From: Geomobilibacter sp964431365
Lineage (GTDB): Bacteria; Desulfobacterota; Desulfuromonadia; Geobacterales; DSM-12255
NCBI GenBank assembly: GCA_964431365.1
Contig: CAYSJJ010000010.1
Location: 1 to 64,000 of the forward strand
DNA length: 64,000 nt
Reading direction: 5' to 3'
Part shown: piece after piece, positions 26,553 to 34,470 of the stretch
How positions within the stretch are numbered: the first letter of the stretch is position 1
Layout of the letters: each line of letters opens with the position of its first letter
Made by a program: the position numbers and the translations under genes
Notes under the pieces: model-generated
The model's database searches: none
The model's input: the letters and a program-made list of their open reading frames with translations, nothing else
Told to the model about the DNA's origin: nothing

Positions 26553-28127
26553 CTATGCCTGAATCTGGCCAGCCATCTGCTGGAGTTTGATGATGACGAA
26601 TTCCGCCGGCTTGAGCGGGGCGAAGCCGACCAGGATATTGACGATTCCCCGGTTGATGTCGTCCTGCGTGGTGGTCTCCCGGTCGCACTTGACGAGGTAC
26701 GCCTCCTGCGGTGTCTTCCCCTGGAACGCCCCCTGCCGGAAGAGGCCGTGCATGAACGAGCCGATGTTGAGGCGGATCTGGGCCCAGAGCGGTTCGTCGT
26801 TGGGCTCGAAGACCACCCACTGGGTGTTCCGGTAGATGCTCTCCTCCAGGTAGAGGGCGAGGCGGCGGATCGGGATGTATTTCCACTCCGAGGCGAGGCG
26901 GTCGTCCCCCTGCAGGGTGCGCGCCCCCCAGACCACCGGCCCGGCGGCCGGCATGACCCGGATGCAGTTCACCCCGAGCTGGTTCAGTTCGCCGTTCTCC
27001 GCGTCGCTCAGCGGGACGCTCAGGGAGGGTACCCCGACCAGGTTCGTCTCCAGGCCGGCCGGCGCCTTCCAGACGCCGCGCTGCACATCGGTCCGGGCGA
27101 AGATCCCGGCAACGGCGCCGCTCGGGACGAACTCCTCCACCTGGTTCTTCCGGAGCGGGTTCGGCTGCTGGAGGCGGGGGAAGAAGAGCGCCGCATTCCT
27201 GCTCCTGGTCCCGACCGTGGCAACGCCGCTCTTGGCCGCATCCTTCCCGTTCCAGTTGCTCCGCGGGTCGACGAGGAGCATGGCGCGACGGGTCTCGCAG
27301 TACTGGGCTGCCATCCCCACCAGGGATTCGTCCACGTTGTCGTCGCTGCTATAGGGGGGGATGACCAGGAGGTTGAAGATGTCCGTCTTCTGCAGGGCAT
27401 AGAGCCCCTGCTTGGCGTCCTGCTTGCCGCTGCCGGTGAACTCGTCCTGGGTCAGGCGGACGCCGTCGGTGGCCTTGTCGCCATCCGCCACCTTGCTGCT
27501 GGCGTTGTCGTCTTCCCAGATCGACTTCCCGGCCGCCTGGGCTCCATGGGCCACGGGGACGCTGGCCGGCAGGGAGCCTTTCACCCGCACGAGCCGCGAT
27601 TCGTTCTTCAGCACCCGGTCCACCCGGAGCGGGCTCTCGGCGATGGTCACGTTCCTGAAGAGCTCCTCAGCCCCGCTTTTCATGTCACGGACCGTCAGGT
27701 TGAACAGGTCGCCCACGGTCAGCGACAGTCCGTCGGCCACCTCCGGCGAGACGTTATGGTCGATCCTGGCGCGCAGCCCGTTTCCCCAGGCGCCGGGAGA
27801 GACCCCCTCCAGGGTGAGGCCGTTGGCGCCGAGCGAAGCCGGCGTCGGCGTCCCGGTTTCGTCTCTGAAGAGGCGGACGATAACCGCCTGGCTGCCGCCG
27901 TTCAGGTAGAAGTCCTTGACGGCAAAACCGAGGGTGCTCTCCAGCCAGAGGCCGCCGAAGGTCCGCTCGAAATCCGCAAAACTGTTGATCGTCACCGGCT
28001 CGTCGACCGGCCCCCGCAGGGCGCGGCCGATAAAGGCGGTGACGGACGTTGCCACCCCGGTTATGGTCCTGACGCCGCTCGGCAGCTCTTCGATGTAGAC
28101 CCCTGGGTAGGTGGGAGATACAGGCAT
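26553..28127 (-). CDS. Contractile tail sheath protein
   Basis: This 524-residue sheath begins SPTYPGVYIEELPSGVRTITGVATSVTAFIG, the classic sheath N-terminus used for inter-ring handshakes. It has the conserved C-terminal domain (NDEPLWAQIRLNIGSFMHGL, GAFQGKTPQEAYLVKCDRET, INILVGFAPLKPAEFVIIK region). A ~150-residue surface insertion (about 165-310) distinguishes it from the shortest sheaths. It is the single sheath in the locus, preceded by AAAGGAGGAT. Confidence 0.95.
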   Translation of the reverse strand: MPVSPTYPGVYIEELPSGVRTITGVATSVTAFIGRALRGPVDEPVTINSFADFERTFGGLWLESTLGFAVKDFYLNGGSQAVIVRLFRDETGTPTPASLGANGLTLEGVSPGAWGNGLRARIDHNVSPEVADGLSLTVGDLFNLTVRDMKSGAEELFRNVTIAESPLRVDRVLKNESRLVRVKGSLPASVPVAHGAQAAGKSIWEDDNASSKVADGDKATDGVRLTQDEFTGSGKQDAKQGLYALQKTDIFNLLVIPPYSSDDNVDESLVGMAAQYCETRRAMLLVDPRSNWNGKDAAKSGVATVGTRSRNAALFFPRLQQPNPLRKNQVEEFVPSGAVAGIFARTDVQRGVWKAPAGLETNLVGVPSLSVPLSDAENGELNQLGVNCIRVMPAAGPVVWGARTLQGDDRLASEWKYIPIRRLALYLEESIYRNTQWVVFEPNDEPLWAQIRLNIGSFMHGLFRQGAFQGKTPQEAYLVKCDRETTTQDDINRGIVNILVGFAPLKPAEFVIIKLQQMAGQIQA

Positions 28128-28160
28128 GGTTCGATCCTCCTTTGAGAAGACGTGAATTCG

Positions 28161-28574
28161 CTACGGCGTGGCGTCACGCCCGACCAGTATGTCGATGGTT
28201 GCTTTCTTGCTCGCATCGCCCGTCGGATGGGTGTTTTTGAATTTCAGGATCTTCGGGGCAACCCCCAGCAGGCCGACGGCACCGCTCCCGAGCATGATCT
28301 GGGGCTCGTCGAGGACGATGGCGGCGGAATCCGTGGTACCGTCGCTGGCCTTGAAGGTGATTTCCGGGCCGTACAGGTCCGATTTGATCACGATCAGGCT
28401 GACCTGGGCGGCGCTGCTCGGCTGGATGTCGACCCTTTTCTCCGTCGCGCCGGCCCCGCCCGGCTCGATGACCACCTCGGTCCTGTCGTACGCCTCGATG
28501 GTTTTCGTCTTGGAAATCGCGACCTGCGGTCCTCCCACTACCTGGATACTGACTGCCAGATTGACGGTCGTCAT
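28161..28574 (-). CDS. First gene of the eCIS operon, unknown function
   Basis: This 137-residue, strand-rich acidic/neutral protein (MTTVNLAVSIQVVGGPQVAI...) has no signal peptide or membrane segment. I do not recognise the family. An excellent AAGGAGG ribosome site and first position in the operon, 33 bp before the sheath gene, suggest high expression and a structural part, perhaps a sheath-surface decoration, but this is inference. Confidence 0.65.
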   Translation of the reverse strand: MTTVNLAVSIQVVGGPQVAISKTKTIEAYDRTEVVIEPGGAGATEKRVDIQPSSAAQVSLIVIKSDLYGPEITFKASDGTTDSAAIVLDEPQIMLGSGAVGLLGVAPKILKFKNTHPTGDASKKATIDILVGRDATP

Positions 28575-28642
28575 GCCCTGCCTCCTTTACTGTGAGCTCA
28601 ACTGCCGGAGATTATTTCGCAACAGAGGCTTGATGTTGATGG

Positions 28643-28678
28643 AGGTCTAATTAAAGCAGGATAAAGGGGGGGGGACAA
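28643..28678 (-). promoter_or_regulatory. Predicted eCIS operon promoter with G9/C9 tract in the spacer
   Basis: On the minus strand TTGTCC (28678-28673) and TTTAAT (28655-28650) are separated by exactly 17 bp, predicting transcription from about 28643 and a 69-nt leader. Nine consecutive C (G on the plus strand, 28666-28674) span the end of the -35 and the spacer, so slippage would change the spacer length. Confidence 0.5.
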
Positions 28679-28707
28679 TTGGCCCTATGGGTATTTATTA
28701 CCGCCTC

Positions 28708-28775
28708 GTTCCGGCTAACCTTTGGAGTTAGCGTGACGCCACCGAAGTATTACCGATAACGCCGGAACATCGGTA
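28708..28775. other. Structured region with competing hairpins upstream of the eCIS promoter
   Basis: GTTCCGGC (28708-28715) pairs with GCCGGAAC (28761-28768). Inside, GCTAAC (28714-28719) pairs with GTTAGC (28727-28732). TACCGAT (28751-28757) pairs with ATCGGTA (28769-28775), which excludes the first stem. No known riboswitch class is matched. The rest of the 28575-28874 gap shows no gene. Confidence 0.5.
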
Positions 28776-28874
28776 TTAACCCATTTATGGATAAGGAGCT
28801 AAGAAGGATGAAGGGATGCCGGCAGACGTTGCCAAACTGGAGGAGGGCTGCCTCGCTGCCAGCGCGCTCCGGCG

Positions 28875-29798
28875 TCACTGCCCGGAGATCAGTGACCGTG
28901 CCCGCTCCCGGGCGAGAGCTGCGTTTACGTCATCACCGAGCTGTCCGTACAGCAGGGCCTGTCGCTCAAGAGAGAACGCCTCGGCGTGCCGATCGTGGCG
29001 CGCCCCGTGCACAGTGGCCGCCCGCTGCCAGAAGGCGAGGGCAGCCTCTTTCCGGCCAGAGGCCTCGGCCGCCTGCGCCAACCCCTGCAGGTCGGCAGCG
29101 ATCTTCGCCCCCGCGGCCACCTCCTTGTCGACGAGCATCGCCTGGGAATAGAGCTGCGTTGCCTCGTCGGCTCCCCCTCGTGCCAGCGCCGACTCACCCA
29201 GCAGCCGTAGCGCGTTCGCCTCTTCCTGGCGGTCGCCGGTTTCCCGGGCCAGGGCCAGGGCGTTTCGCGCCATCTCGGCCGCCGCCTCCCTCTTTCCTTC
29301 CCGTACCCGCACCCGGGCCAGCAGGTTGGCCATCCGTCCCTTGCTGCCCGGCTCTGCGCTCTGCAGAGCCTTTTCGCTCAGGCGGGCGGCCTCGGCGACC
29401 TGTCCCTCATGCAGCAGGAACTTCCCCTTTTCGAACAAGACCTCGGCGGTCAGTTCCGGCGTGAACGGCAGCAGCCCCTCGGCCCGGTCGAGCGCCTGCC
29501 GGGCCTTGTCGCTCTCCCCCTGGCGCATGCTGACGCGGGCGCTGTTGAGGAGGGTGGTGACCATGCCGGGGTGATGCTCCATGGCGGCGTAACAACGGTA
29601 GGCCTCGGCCAGGGAGCTGGCCGCAGCGGGGAGGTCGCCGCGCCGGGCCGCTTCGATACCCCGTTCATTGAAACGGTTGGCCTCCGCTCGGAGCGCGGGG
29701 AGCGGCTGAGATGGGGAGGTGGCACAGCCGCCTGCGGAAACGGCGACTATGAGGAGTAATGCTGGAAAGATTCTAAGAGGCCAGCACGGCTCACTCAT
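28875..29798 (-). CDS. TPR lipoprotein of the Mce module
   Basis: This 307-residue protein has a lipoprotein signal (FPALLLIVAVSAGGC) and about five tetratricopeptide repeats (GIEAARRGDLPAAASSLAEA, SARVSMRQGESDKARQALDR, ANALRLLGESALARGGADEA). The start overlaps the MlaD stop by 8 bp, so it belongs to the transporter operon. A likely site is the inner face of the outer membrane, serving as scaffold or acceptor partner of the MCE protein; the sequence does not show which. Confidence 0.8.
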   Translation of the reverse strand: MSEPCWPLRIFPALLLIVAVSAGGCATSPSQPLPALRAEANRFNERGIEAARRGDLPAAASSLAEAYRCYAAMEHHPGMVTTLLNSARVSMRQGESDKARQALDRAEGLLPFTPELTAEVLFEKGKFLLHEGQVAEAARLSEKALQSAEPGSKGRMANLLARVRVREGKREAAAEMARNALALARETGDRQEEANALRLLGESALARGGADEATQLYSQAMLVDKEVAAGAKIAADLQGLAQAAEASGRKEAALAFWQRAATVHGARHDRHAEAFSLERQALLYGQLGDDVNAALARERARSLISGQ

Positions 29799-30765
29799 GG
29801 CTGTCTCCGGGAATAAGCCGCTCCCCTTTCACCGGCGGCACGGCATTGCGGATCGGCCACATCCCGCTCACCCCCTCCAGCAGGCGGTTGCTTTGGTCAA
29901 GGGCGTCGCCGGTCTTGTCCACGAGCACCGGCACCTGCGGGAGCACCCTCACGGCAGCGGCATTCCCCGCCCGGCTGATCTCCAGCAGATTGCCGACGGT
30001 GCCGTCCACCTTGTCCAGGAGCGTGGGAAGCCGTTGGTCAAGGAGCGCGGCAGAGTGATTGAGGCGCTCGATCAGCGGCCCGGCCTCCTCCAACCGTGTA
30101 CCGACCGCGTCCAGCGCCACCTGCGCCCGCCCCGAGGAGTCGACCACGGCCCGGCGGCCCGCAACGAGCAGGTCGTCGGCTCGCCTCCTGGTGCCGTCCA
30201 GGTTCGCGGCCAGACGGTTCATGTTCCGGATCGCCTGCTTCAGCTCCCCCTGCGGATCATTGACATACTCGATGATGTCGCCCAGTTGTACCAGGACCGG
30301 CCGCACCTTCCCGGCTACCTCGTCGGCCAGTTCGTCCAGCCCCTTGGTCTTCTCGAAGCCGAGCCGCTCCTTATCCTCCAGCACCGCCTGCGCCGGCGTC
30401 CCGACCGAGACATCGACGACCATGTCGCCGACCAGCCCCTCCTTGACCAGTTTCGCCCGGGAATCCCGGCGGATCCACGTCTGATACCGGCTGTCGATCT
30501 GCAGCAGCACGTCGACCTTGGCCGACTCGTTCAGCGCGATCGACTTGACCCTGCCGATCCTGAAACCGGAGAGCTTGACCGGCATCCCCCGGGTAAAGCC
30601 GGTCCCCTTCTCCACGGTGATTCCCAGCTCGTACTTCCGGGAAAAGAGGTCCTGTTCCCGGCCGATGAGGATCACGACCCCCGCGACCAGGGCCAGTGCC
30701 ACCAGCAGAAAAGCGGCGATCTTCCTTCTCAGATGCCTGAACCGCGAATCTTCCGTTATCGGCAT
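29791..30765 (-). CDS. MCE-domain lipid transport protein (MlaD-like)
   Basis: This 324-residue protein has one N-terminal TM helix (~17-35), an MCE domain (~42-125: YELGITVEKGTGFTRGMPVK, SGFRIGRVKSIALNESAKVD, KEGLVGDMVVDVSVG) and a long helical tail (~150-320) that could form a periplasmic tunnel or coiled coil. MCE proteins carry phospholipids or other lipids between membranes. It overlaps the MlaF-like gene by 10 bp and the TPR lipoprotein gene by 8 bp. Confidence 0.9.
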   Translation of the reverse strand: MPITEDSRFRHLRRKIAAFLLVALALVAGVVILIGREQDLFSRKYELGITVEKGTGFTRGMPVKLSGFRIGRVKSIALNESAKVDVLLQIDSRYQTWIRRDSRAKLVKEGLVGDMVVDVSVGTPAQAVLEDKERLGFEKTKGLDELADEVAGKVRPVLVQLGDIIEYVNDPQGELKQAIRNMNRLAANLDGTRRRADDLLVAGRRAVVDSSGRAQVALDAVGTRLEEAGPLIERLNHSAALLDQRLPTLLDKVDGTVGNLLEISRAGNAAAVRVLPQVPVLVDKTGDALDQSNRLLEGVSGMWPIRNAVPPVKGERLIPGDSHE

Positions 30766-31418
30766 ACGGTTACCTTTTCCTCAGTGACCGGAGAGAGATC
30801 CAGCCCCTGCCCGAGCAGGGCCTCGGGCTGCGTCGCCAGCAGGACCGTGGTCATCCCCGGCATGGCCCGGTGAAAGGCGGTGGCGTTCGCGATGATCCGC
30901 CCCCGCTCCTCCCCGTTGAGCCCCCCGAGCACCCCGTCGTAGACAATCAGTTCCGGCTCCGTCATGAAGGCCCGGGCCTGTCCCACGAGGCGCCGCTGAT
31001 ACATGGAGAGATTGCCGGGGAGCTCCATGAGCGCGCCGTCGTACCCCACCCGCCTCAGCAGCTCTTCACCCCTCTCCGCCAGTGCCGGGAGAGGTTGCCT
31101 GCCGTGGTAGTAGCCGGGGAGGAGCACGTTCTCCAACACCTTCAGGTTCGACACCAGGCCGCCGTCGGAGAAGACCACCGCCAGCCGCTGCCGCAGCTGC
31201 GAGAGTTCGGTCTCGGCCAACGCAGCGGGATCCATCCCCAGCACCGTGACGCTGCCGCTCTCCGGCCGGCGCAGTCCGAGCAGCAGGCGGACGATGCCGT
31301 CGCTCGCCTCCTGTTTCGGCGAATGGAGTGCCACCAGGGCCCCCTGCGTCACCGCGAACGACACCCCTTGCAGCGACGGGCCGTCGGTTACCCTCCGGAA
31401 GGTCAGGATCTCCGCCAT
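30756..31418 (-). CDS. MlaF-like ABC subunit with all ATPase motifs eroded
   Basis: This 220-residue protein keeps the overall ABC layout, but the catalytic motifs are gone. The P-loop position reads SPKQEASDG (33-41) instead of GxxGxGKST. The Q-loop residue is Ser84. The signature reads LSMYQRR (137-143). Walker B is LIVYDG (157-162), without the catalytic Glu. The H-loop residue is Gln197. Flanking framework such as IVRLLLGLRRPESGSVTVLG is intact, and there are no frameshifts, so it is a maintained pseudo-ATPase rather than a decaying gene. It sits between MlaE- and MlaD-like genes. A regulatory or structural role, or use of another ATPase, is inferred. Confidence 0.85.
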   Translation of the reverse strand: MAEILTFRRVTDGPSLQGVSFAVTQGALVALHSPKQEASDGIVRLLLGLRRPESGSVTVLGMDPAALAETELSQLRQRLAVVFSDGGLVSNLKVLENVLLPGYYHGRQPLPALAERGEELLRRVGYDGALMELPGNLSMYQRRLVGQARAFMTEPELIVYDGVLGGLNGEERGRIIANATAFHRAMPGMTTVLLATQPEALLGQGLDLSPVTEEKVTVCR

Positions 31419-31425
31419 GGCGTCC

Positions 31426-32202
31426 TCATACGAGATAGAGCAGGGACAGCAGGCCGTCCAGCGTGAGAATCACGAACAGGCTCTGCATGACGCCGCGCGT
31501 CGCCGCCTGGGGGATCTGGGTGACGCTCTGGCCGACCAGGAGCCCCTGGCGACAGCAGACCGCGGCGATCAGCAGGCCATACACCACCCCTTTGGCGAGG
31601 GAGGCGAGCACCCCTCCCAGGGTCAGTACGCTGCAGACCCCTTGGCTGTAGAGTTCATACGGGACGTGCCAGCCGAGGGCCGCCACCAGGAACCCTCCCG
31701 CAACGGCCGCCACCTCGAAATAGACCGTCAGCACCAGGAGGGAGGTCGCCACCCCCATGATCCTGGGCATGATCAGGTAGCCGGCAACCGGTATGCCGAG
31801 GGCCTCCAGGTATGCCAGTTCGTCGCCGATCTTCATCTGGCTCAGCTCGGCGGCGATGGCGGTGCCACTCCGGGCGATGACCACGACGCTGACCAGCAGG
31901 GGTCCCAGTTCGCGCATCACAATCCAGGCAATCAGCTTCCCGGTCAGGAAGCCGCTCCCGCCACCGGCGATGGCGACGATCTGCGCGATGACCACGGTGC
32001 CGATGACCAGGGCCATGGTCAGTACAGTCACCAGCGGCTCCAGGCCGGTGAAGTAGACCTGGCGCAGATAGACCTCGATGACGCAGCGGCGGCCGCGGGT
32101 AACGGCGACCATCGCGTCGCGCAGGGCCTGCCCTATCATGCCGGCCAGGTCGCAGGCGAAGAGCACCAGCGTGAGCGTCGTGTCGGCAATGGCGGCGATC
32201 AT
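31426..32202 (-). CDS. MlaE-family ABC transporter permease
   Basis: This 258-residue permease has five to six TM segments and the MlaE core (GLEPLVTVLTMALVIGTVVIA, WIVMRELGPLLVSVVVIARS, GTAIAAELSQMKIGDELAYL EALGIP region). The RELGPLL and GTAIAAELxxMKIxxEL blocks are diagnostic. It partners the MCE protein in lipid movement across the inner membrane. It starts 3 bp after the cyclase stop and ends 7 bp before the MlaF-like start. Confidence 0.92.
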   Translation of the reverse strand: MIAAIADTTLTLVLFACDLAGMIGQALRDAMVAVTRGRRCVIEVYLRQVYFTGLEPLVTVLTMALVIGTVVIAQIVAIAGGGSGFLTGKLIAWIVMRELGPLLVSVVVIARSGTAIAAELSQMKIGDELAYLEALGIPVAGYLIMPRIMGVATSLLVLTVYFEVAAVAGGFLVAALGWHVPYELYSQGVCSVLTLGGVLASLAKGVVYGLLIAAVCCRQGLLVGQSVTQIPQAATRGVMQSLFVILTLDGLLSLLYLV

Positions 32203-32205
32203 CTC

Positions 32206-34242
32206 CTACTTCTCCCTGAGGCTGGTGACACCGTCCCACCCCGCAGGAGGCGGCGCCTGGCAAAAGGCGCGGCAGCGTTCGGCATAGAGATCGGCAACCG
32301 GATCGCCCGCCGACCCTCCCAGTGCGGCAAAGAGCTCCCCGGCGGCCGGAAAGTCGCCGGCCCGGAAGAGCGAGAGCCCCTGCTTCCCCTTCACCCGTAC
32401 CCGGTCCAGCTCCCGGAACCAGCACCCTTCCCCGGCCCGGGCCACGGTCTCGCCGCTGACGACGGCAGCCACCCCGTACTGCTTGGTCAGCCCTTCCAGC
32501 CGCGACGCCAGGTTCACCGTGTCGCCGATGGCGGTATAGTCGAAGCGGCTTTCTCCCCCCATGTTCCCCACCACCGCCTCGCCGGTATGGATGCCGACAC
32601 CGATGGCGATGGGGGGGAGCCCGTCCCGCTTGAATGCAGCGTTCAGTTCCGACAGGGCCGCCAGCATCCGCAAGGCAGCCCGGCAGGCCCGCCGCGGATG
32701 GTCGGGGATCTCCAGAGGGGCGTTGAACAGGGCCATGACCGCATCGCCGATATATTTGTCCAGTGTCCCCCGCTCCTCCAGTACGATGCCGGTCATGGGG
32801 GTGAGGTAGCGGTTCAGGAGCTGCACCAGTTCCTCGGGCCCCAGCCGCTCCGACAGGGTGGTGAAGCCGCGGATGTCGGAGAAGAGCACCGTCACCTCCC
32901 GCTTCTCCCCCCCCAGGTGGAGGCGTTCCGGATGACGCACCAGGTCGTTCACCAGGTCGGGCGAGACATAGCTGGCAAAGGCCTTGCGCAGGTACCGCCC
33001 TTTGCGCTCCACCACCAGGTTCCGGTACGCCTCCCCCCCCAGATAGGCCAGCAACATCGCCACCAGCGGATAGGCGATGGTCAGGTCGAGCCGACCCCTG
33101 TCGAAAGCAAGGAGGTTCCCCCCCAGGTAGCCGGCGGCCGCCACGGCGAAGGCGGCAAGTCCGGCCCACGTGCCGGGGACGACGGAGAGTGCCAGCGCCA
33201 GGAGGAGCGGCAAAACGAGGATGACCCCCAGCTCCAGGGCCAGGGTCCGGTTGTCGCGTGTCAGGAAGCGTTGCTCAAGGGCGTTGGCGGCAAAGGTGGC
33301 ATGGATTTCCACCCCGGGGAGGGCCGGATCGAACGGGGTCGCCCGGACGTCGGCGATGCCGCTCTCGGTCACCCCGACAAATACCAGTTTGTCCCGCAGC
33401 GCTTCGCCAGGGAGGCGGCCGGCGAGCAGGTCAACGGCCGAATAGGTGGGGACGGTTCCTGCCGGGCCATACCAGGCAAGGGGGAGGAGGGCATGTTCGC
33501 TGGCCGGGATGGTAAGGGTCCCGACCCGGAGCTGGCCGATGCCGTAGGGTGCCACTGTCACGGCCAGCTCTTCACCCAGGTAGCGCTTCAGGGCGGTCAA
33601 CCCCAGGGAGGGGTAGATGGCGCCGTCGAACAGGAGGAGGAGCGGCATCTTGCGCACGATGCCATCCCTGTCGGGCTGCTGGTTGAAGAACCCCAGGTCG
33701 AGGGCGGCCCGGGCGAACAGCGGCCGATTCGCGTCCACCGAACCATACTCGGTCAGCGGCACCCGCTCCGCGCCGGCCGCTGTCCGCAGCACCTTCACCC
33801 GATGGTCGGCCACCTGCGCCAGAGCGGCCGGGTCACCCGTCTGGGGCTCGTCGCGAAAGAACTCCCCCAGCACCACGGTGCCGGCCCGGGCCATGGAGAG
33901 CGCCAGGGCGTCATCGGCGGCCGCGCTCTGGGGCTCCGAGAAGACCATGTCCAGGGCGATCACACGCGCCCCCTGGCGGTGGACCTCGCTGAGCAGCCGG
34001 CCGGTCAGTTCCCGGGACCAGGGCCAGCGCCCCACCCCCTTCACGCTCCGGTTGTCGATGGCAACGATGGCCACCCGCGGATCGGGGGGCCGGACCCCCC
34101 GGAGACGGAAGCGGGCATCCTTCAGGCGCAGGTCCACCTGCTCCACCAGCGGCACCGCCCCCCGGTAGAGGGCAAGGGTCCCCATGGCGGCCAACAGGCC
34201 GATGGCGGCGAACAGCAGCCGTGATGTCAGGAAGTGCCCCAT
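32206..34242 (-). CDS. CHASE2-domain class III adenylate cyclase
   Basis: The protein has 678 residues: an N-terminal TM, a periplasmic CHASE2 sensor (~25-320: VDLRLKDARFRLRG, GVGRWPWSRELTGRLLSEVH), three TM helices (~330-420) and a C-terminal cyclase domain (~455-640). Metal-binding Asp lie in VTVLFSDIRGFTTL and YIGDAVMALF; Lys of LDKYIGDA and the DYTAIGDTVN segment fit adenylate rather than guanylate specificity. A CHASE2 domain senses an unknown envelope signal. ATG at 34242 was chosen because GAGG precedes it; a start 12 bases upstream is possible. The MITE-like repeat lies just upstream. Confidence 0.88.
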   Translation of the reverse strand: MGHFLTSRLLFAAIGLLAAMGTLALYRGAVPLVEQVDLRLKDARFRLRGVRPPDPRVAIVAIDNRSVKGVGRWPWSRELTGRLLSEVHRQGARVIALDMVFSEPQSAAADDALALSMARAGTVVLGEFFRDEPQTGDPAALAQVADHRVKVLRTAAGAERVPLTEYGSVDANRPLFARAALDLGFFNQQPDRDGIVRKMPLLLLFDGAIYPSLGLTALKRYLGEELAVTVAPYGIGQLRVGTLTIPASEHALLPLAWYGPAGTVPTYSAVDLLAGRLPGEALRDKLVFVGVTESGIADVRATPFDPALPGVEIHATFAANALEQRFLTRDNRTLALELGVILVLPLLLALALSVVPGTWAGLAAFAVAAAGYLGGNLLAFDRGRLDLTIAYPLVAMLLAYLGGEAYRNLVVERKGRYLRKAFASYVSPDLVNDLVRHPERLHLGGEKREVTVLFSDIRGFTTLSERLGPEELVQLLNRYLTPMTGIVLEERGTLDKYIGDAVMALFNAPLEIPDHPRRACRAALRMLAALSELNAAFKRDGLPPIAIGVGIHTGEAVVGNMGGESRFDYTAIGDTVNLASRLEGLTKQYGVAAVVSGETVARAGEGCWFRELDRVRVKGKQGLSLFRAGDFPAAGELFAALGGSAGDPVADLYAERCRAFCQAPPPAGWDGVTSLREK

Positions 34243-34262
34243 TGAGCCTCGCATCCTGGGTT

Positions 34263-34444
34263 CGGCAGTTGAAGGAGTCCACGTTCGCTCCGATTCCCCT
34301 TCAGCTGCGGCTCTACGGCTCATTACGCTGCAGCCGGAAAACTCGCCCTACGGGCTCAGACAATCCGCCTGCTTAACGCTCCATTTCGCCTAGAGCCACA
34401 ACGCTTCGGGGAAAGTCGCTCTCTTTGGACTCCTTCAACTGCCG
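34263..34444. repeat. MITE-like element with 19-bp terminal inverted repeats (repeat copy 2)
   Basis: CGGCAGTTGAAGGAGTCCA (34263-34281) and its exact reverse complement (34426-34444) bound a 182-bp non-coding element. Read on the minus strand, its centre matches the repeat at 166-257 (TGTCTGAGCCCGT, AGGGCGAGTT, AATGAGCCGTA). No transposase is nearby. It separates the FecR-like gene from the cyclase. Confidence 0.8.
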
Positions 34445-34470
34445 TTTTGGTTATCCCCCCTCAGCCGGCG

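Noticed and set aside
3622..28574. Prophage or R-type pyocin interpretation
   Set aside because: There is no capsid, terminase, portal, integrase, holin cassette or lytic regulator; AAA+ ATPase, Pvc16-like and DUF4157 proteins mark an eCIS.
28681..28800. c-di-GMP (GEMM) riboswitch
   Set aside because: Hairpins are present, but the conserved GEMM core and tetraloop-receptor pattern are not found on either strand, and the element lies upstream of the predicted start.
31246..34224. Long plus-strand frame across the Mce module and cyclase
   Set aside because: It spans several genes of clear family on the minus strand and shows low-complexity Gly/His/Gln-rich translation typical of shadows.
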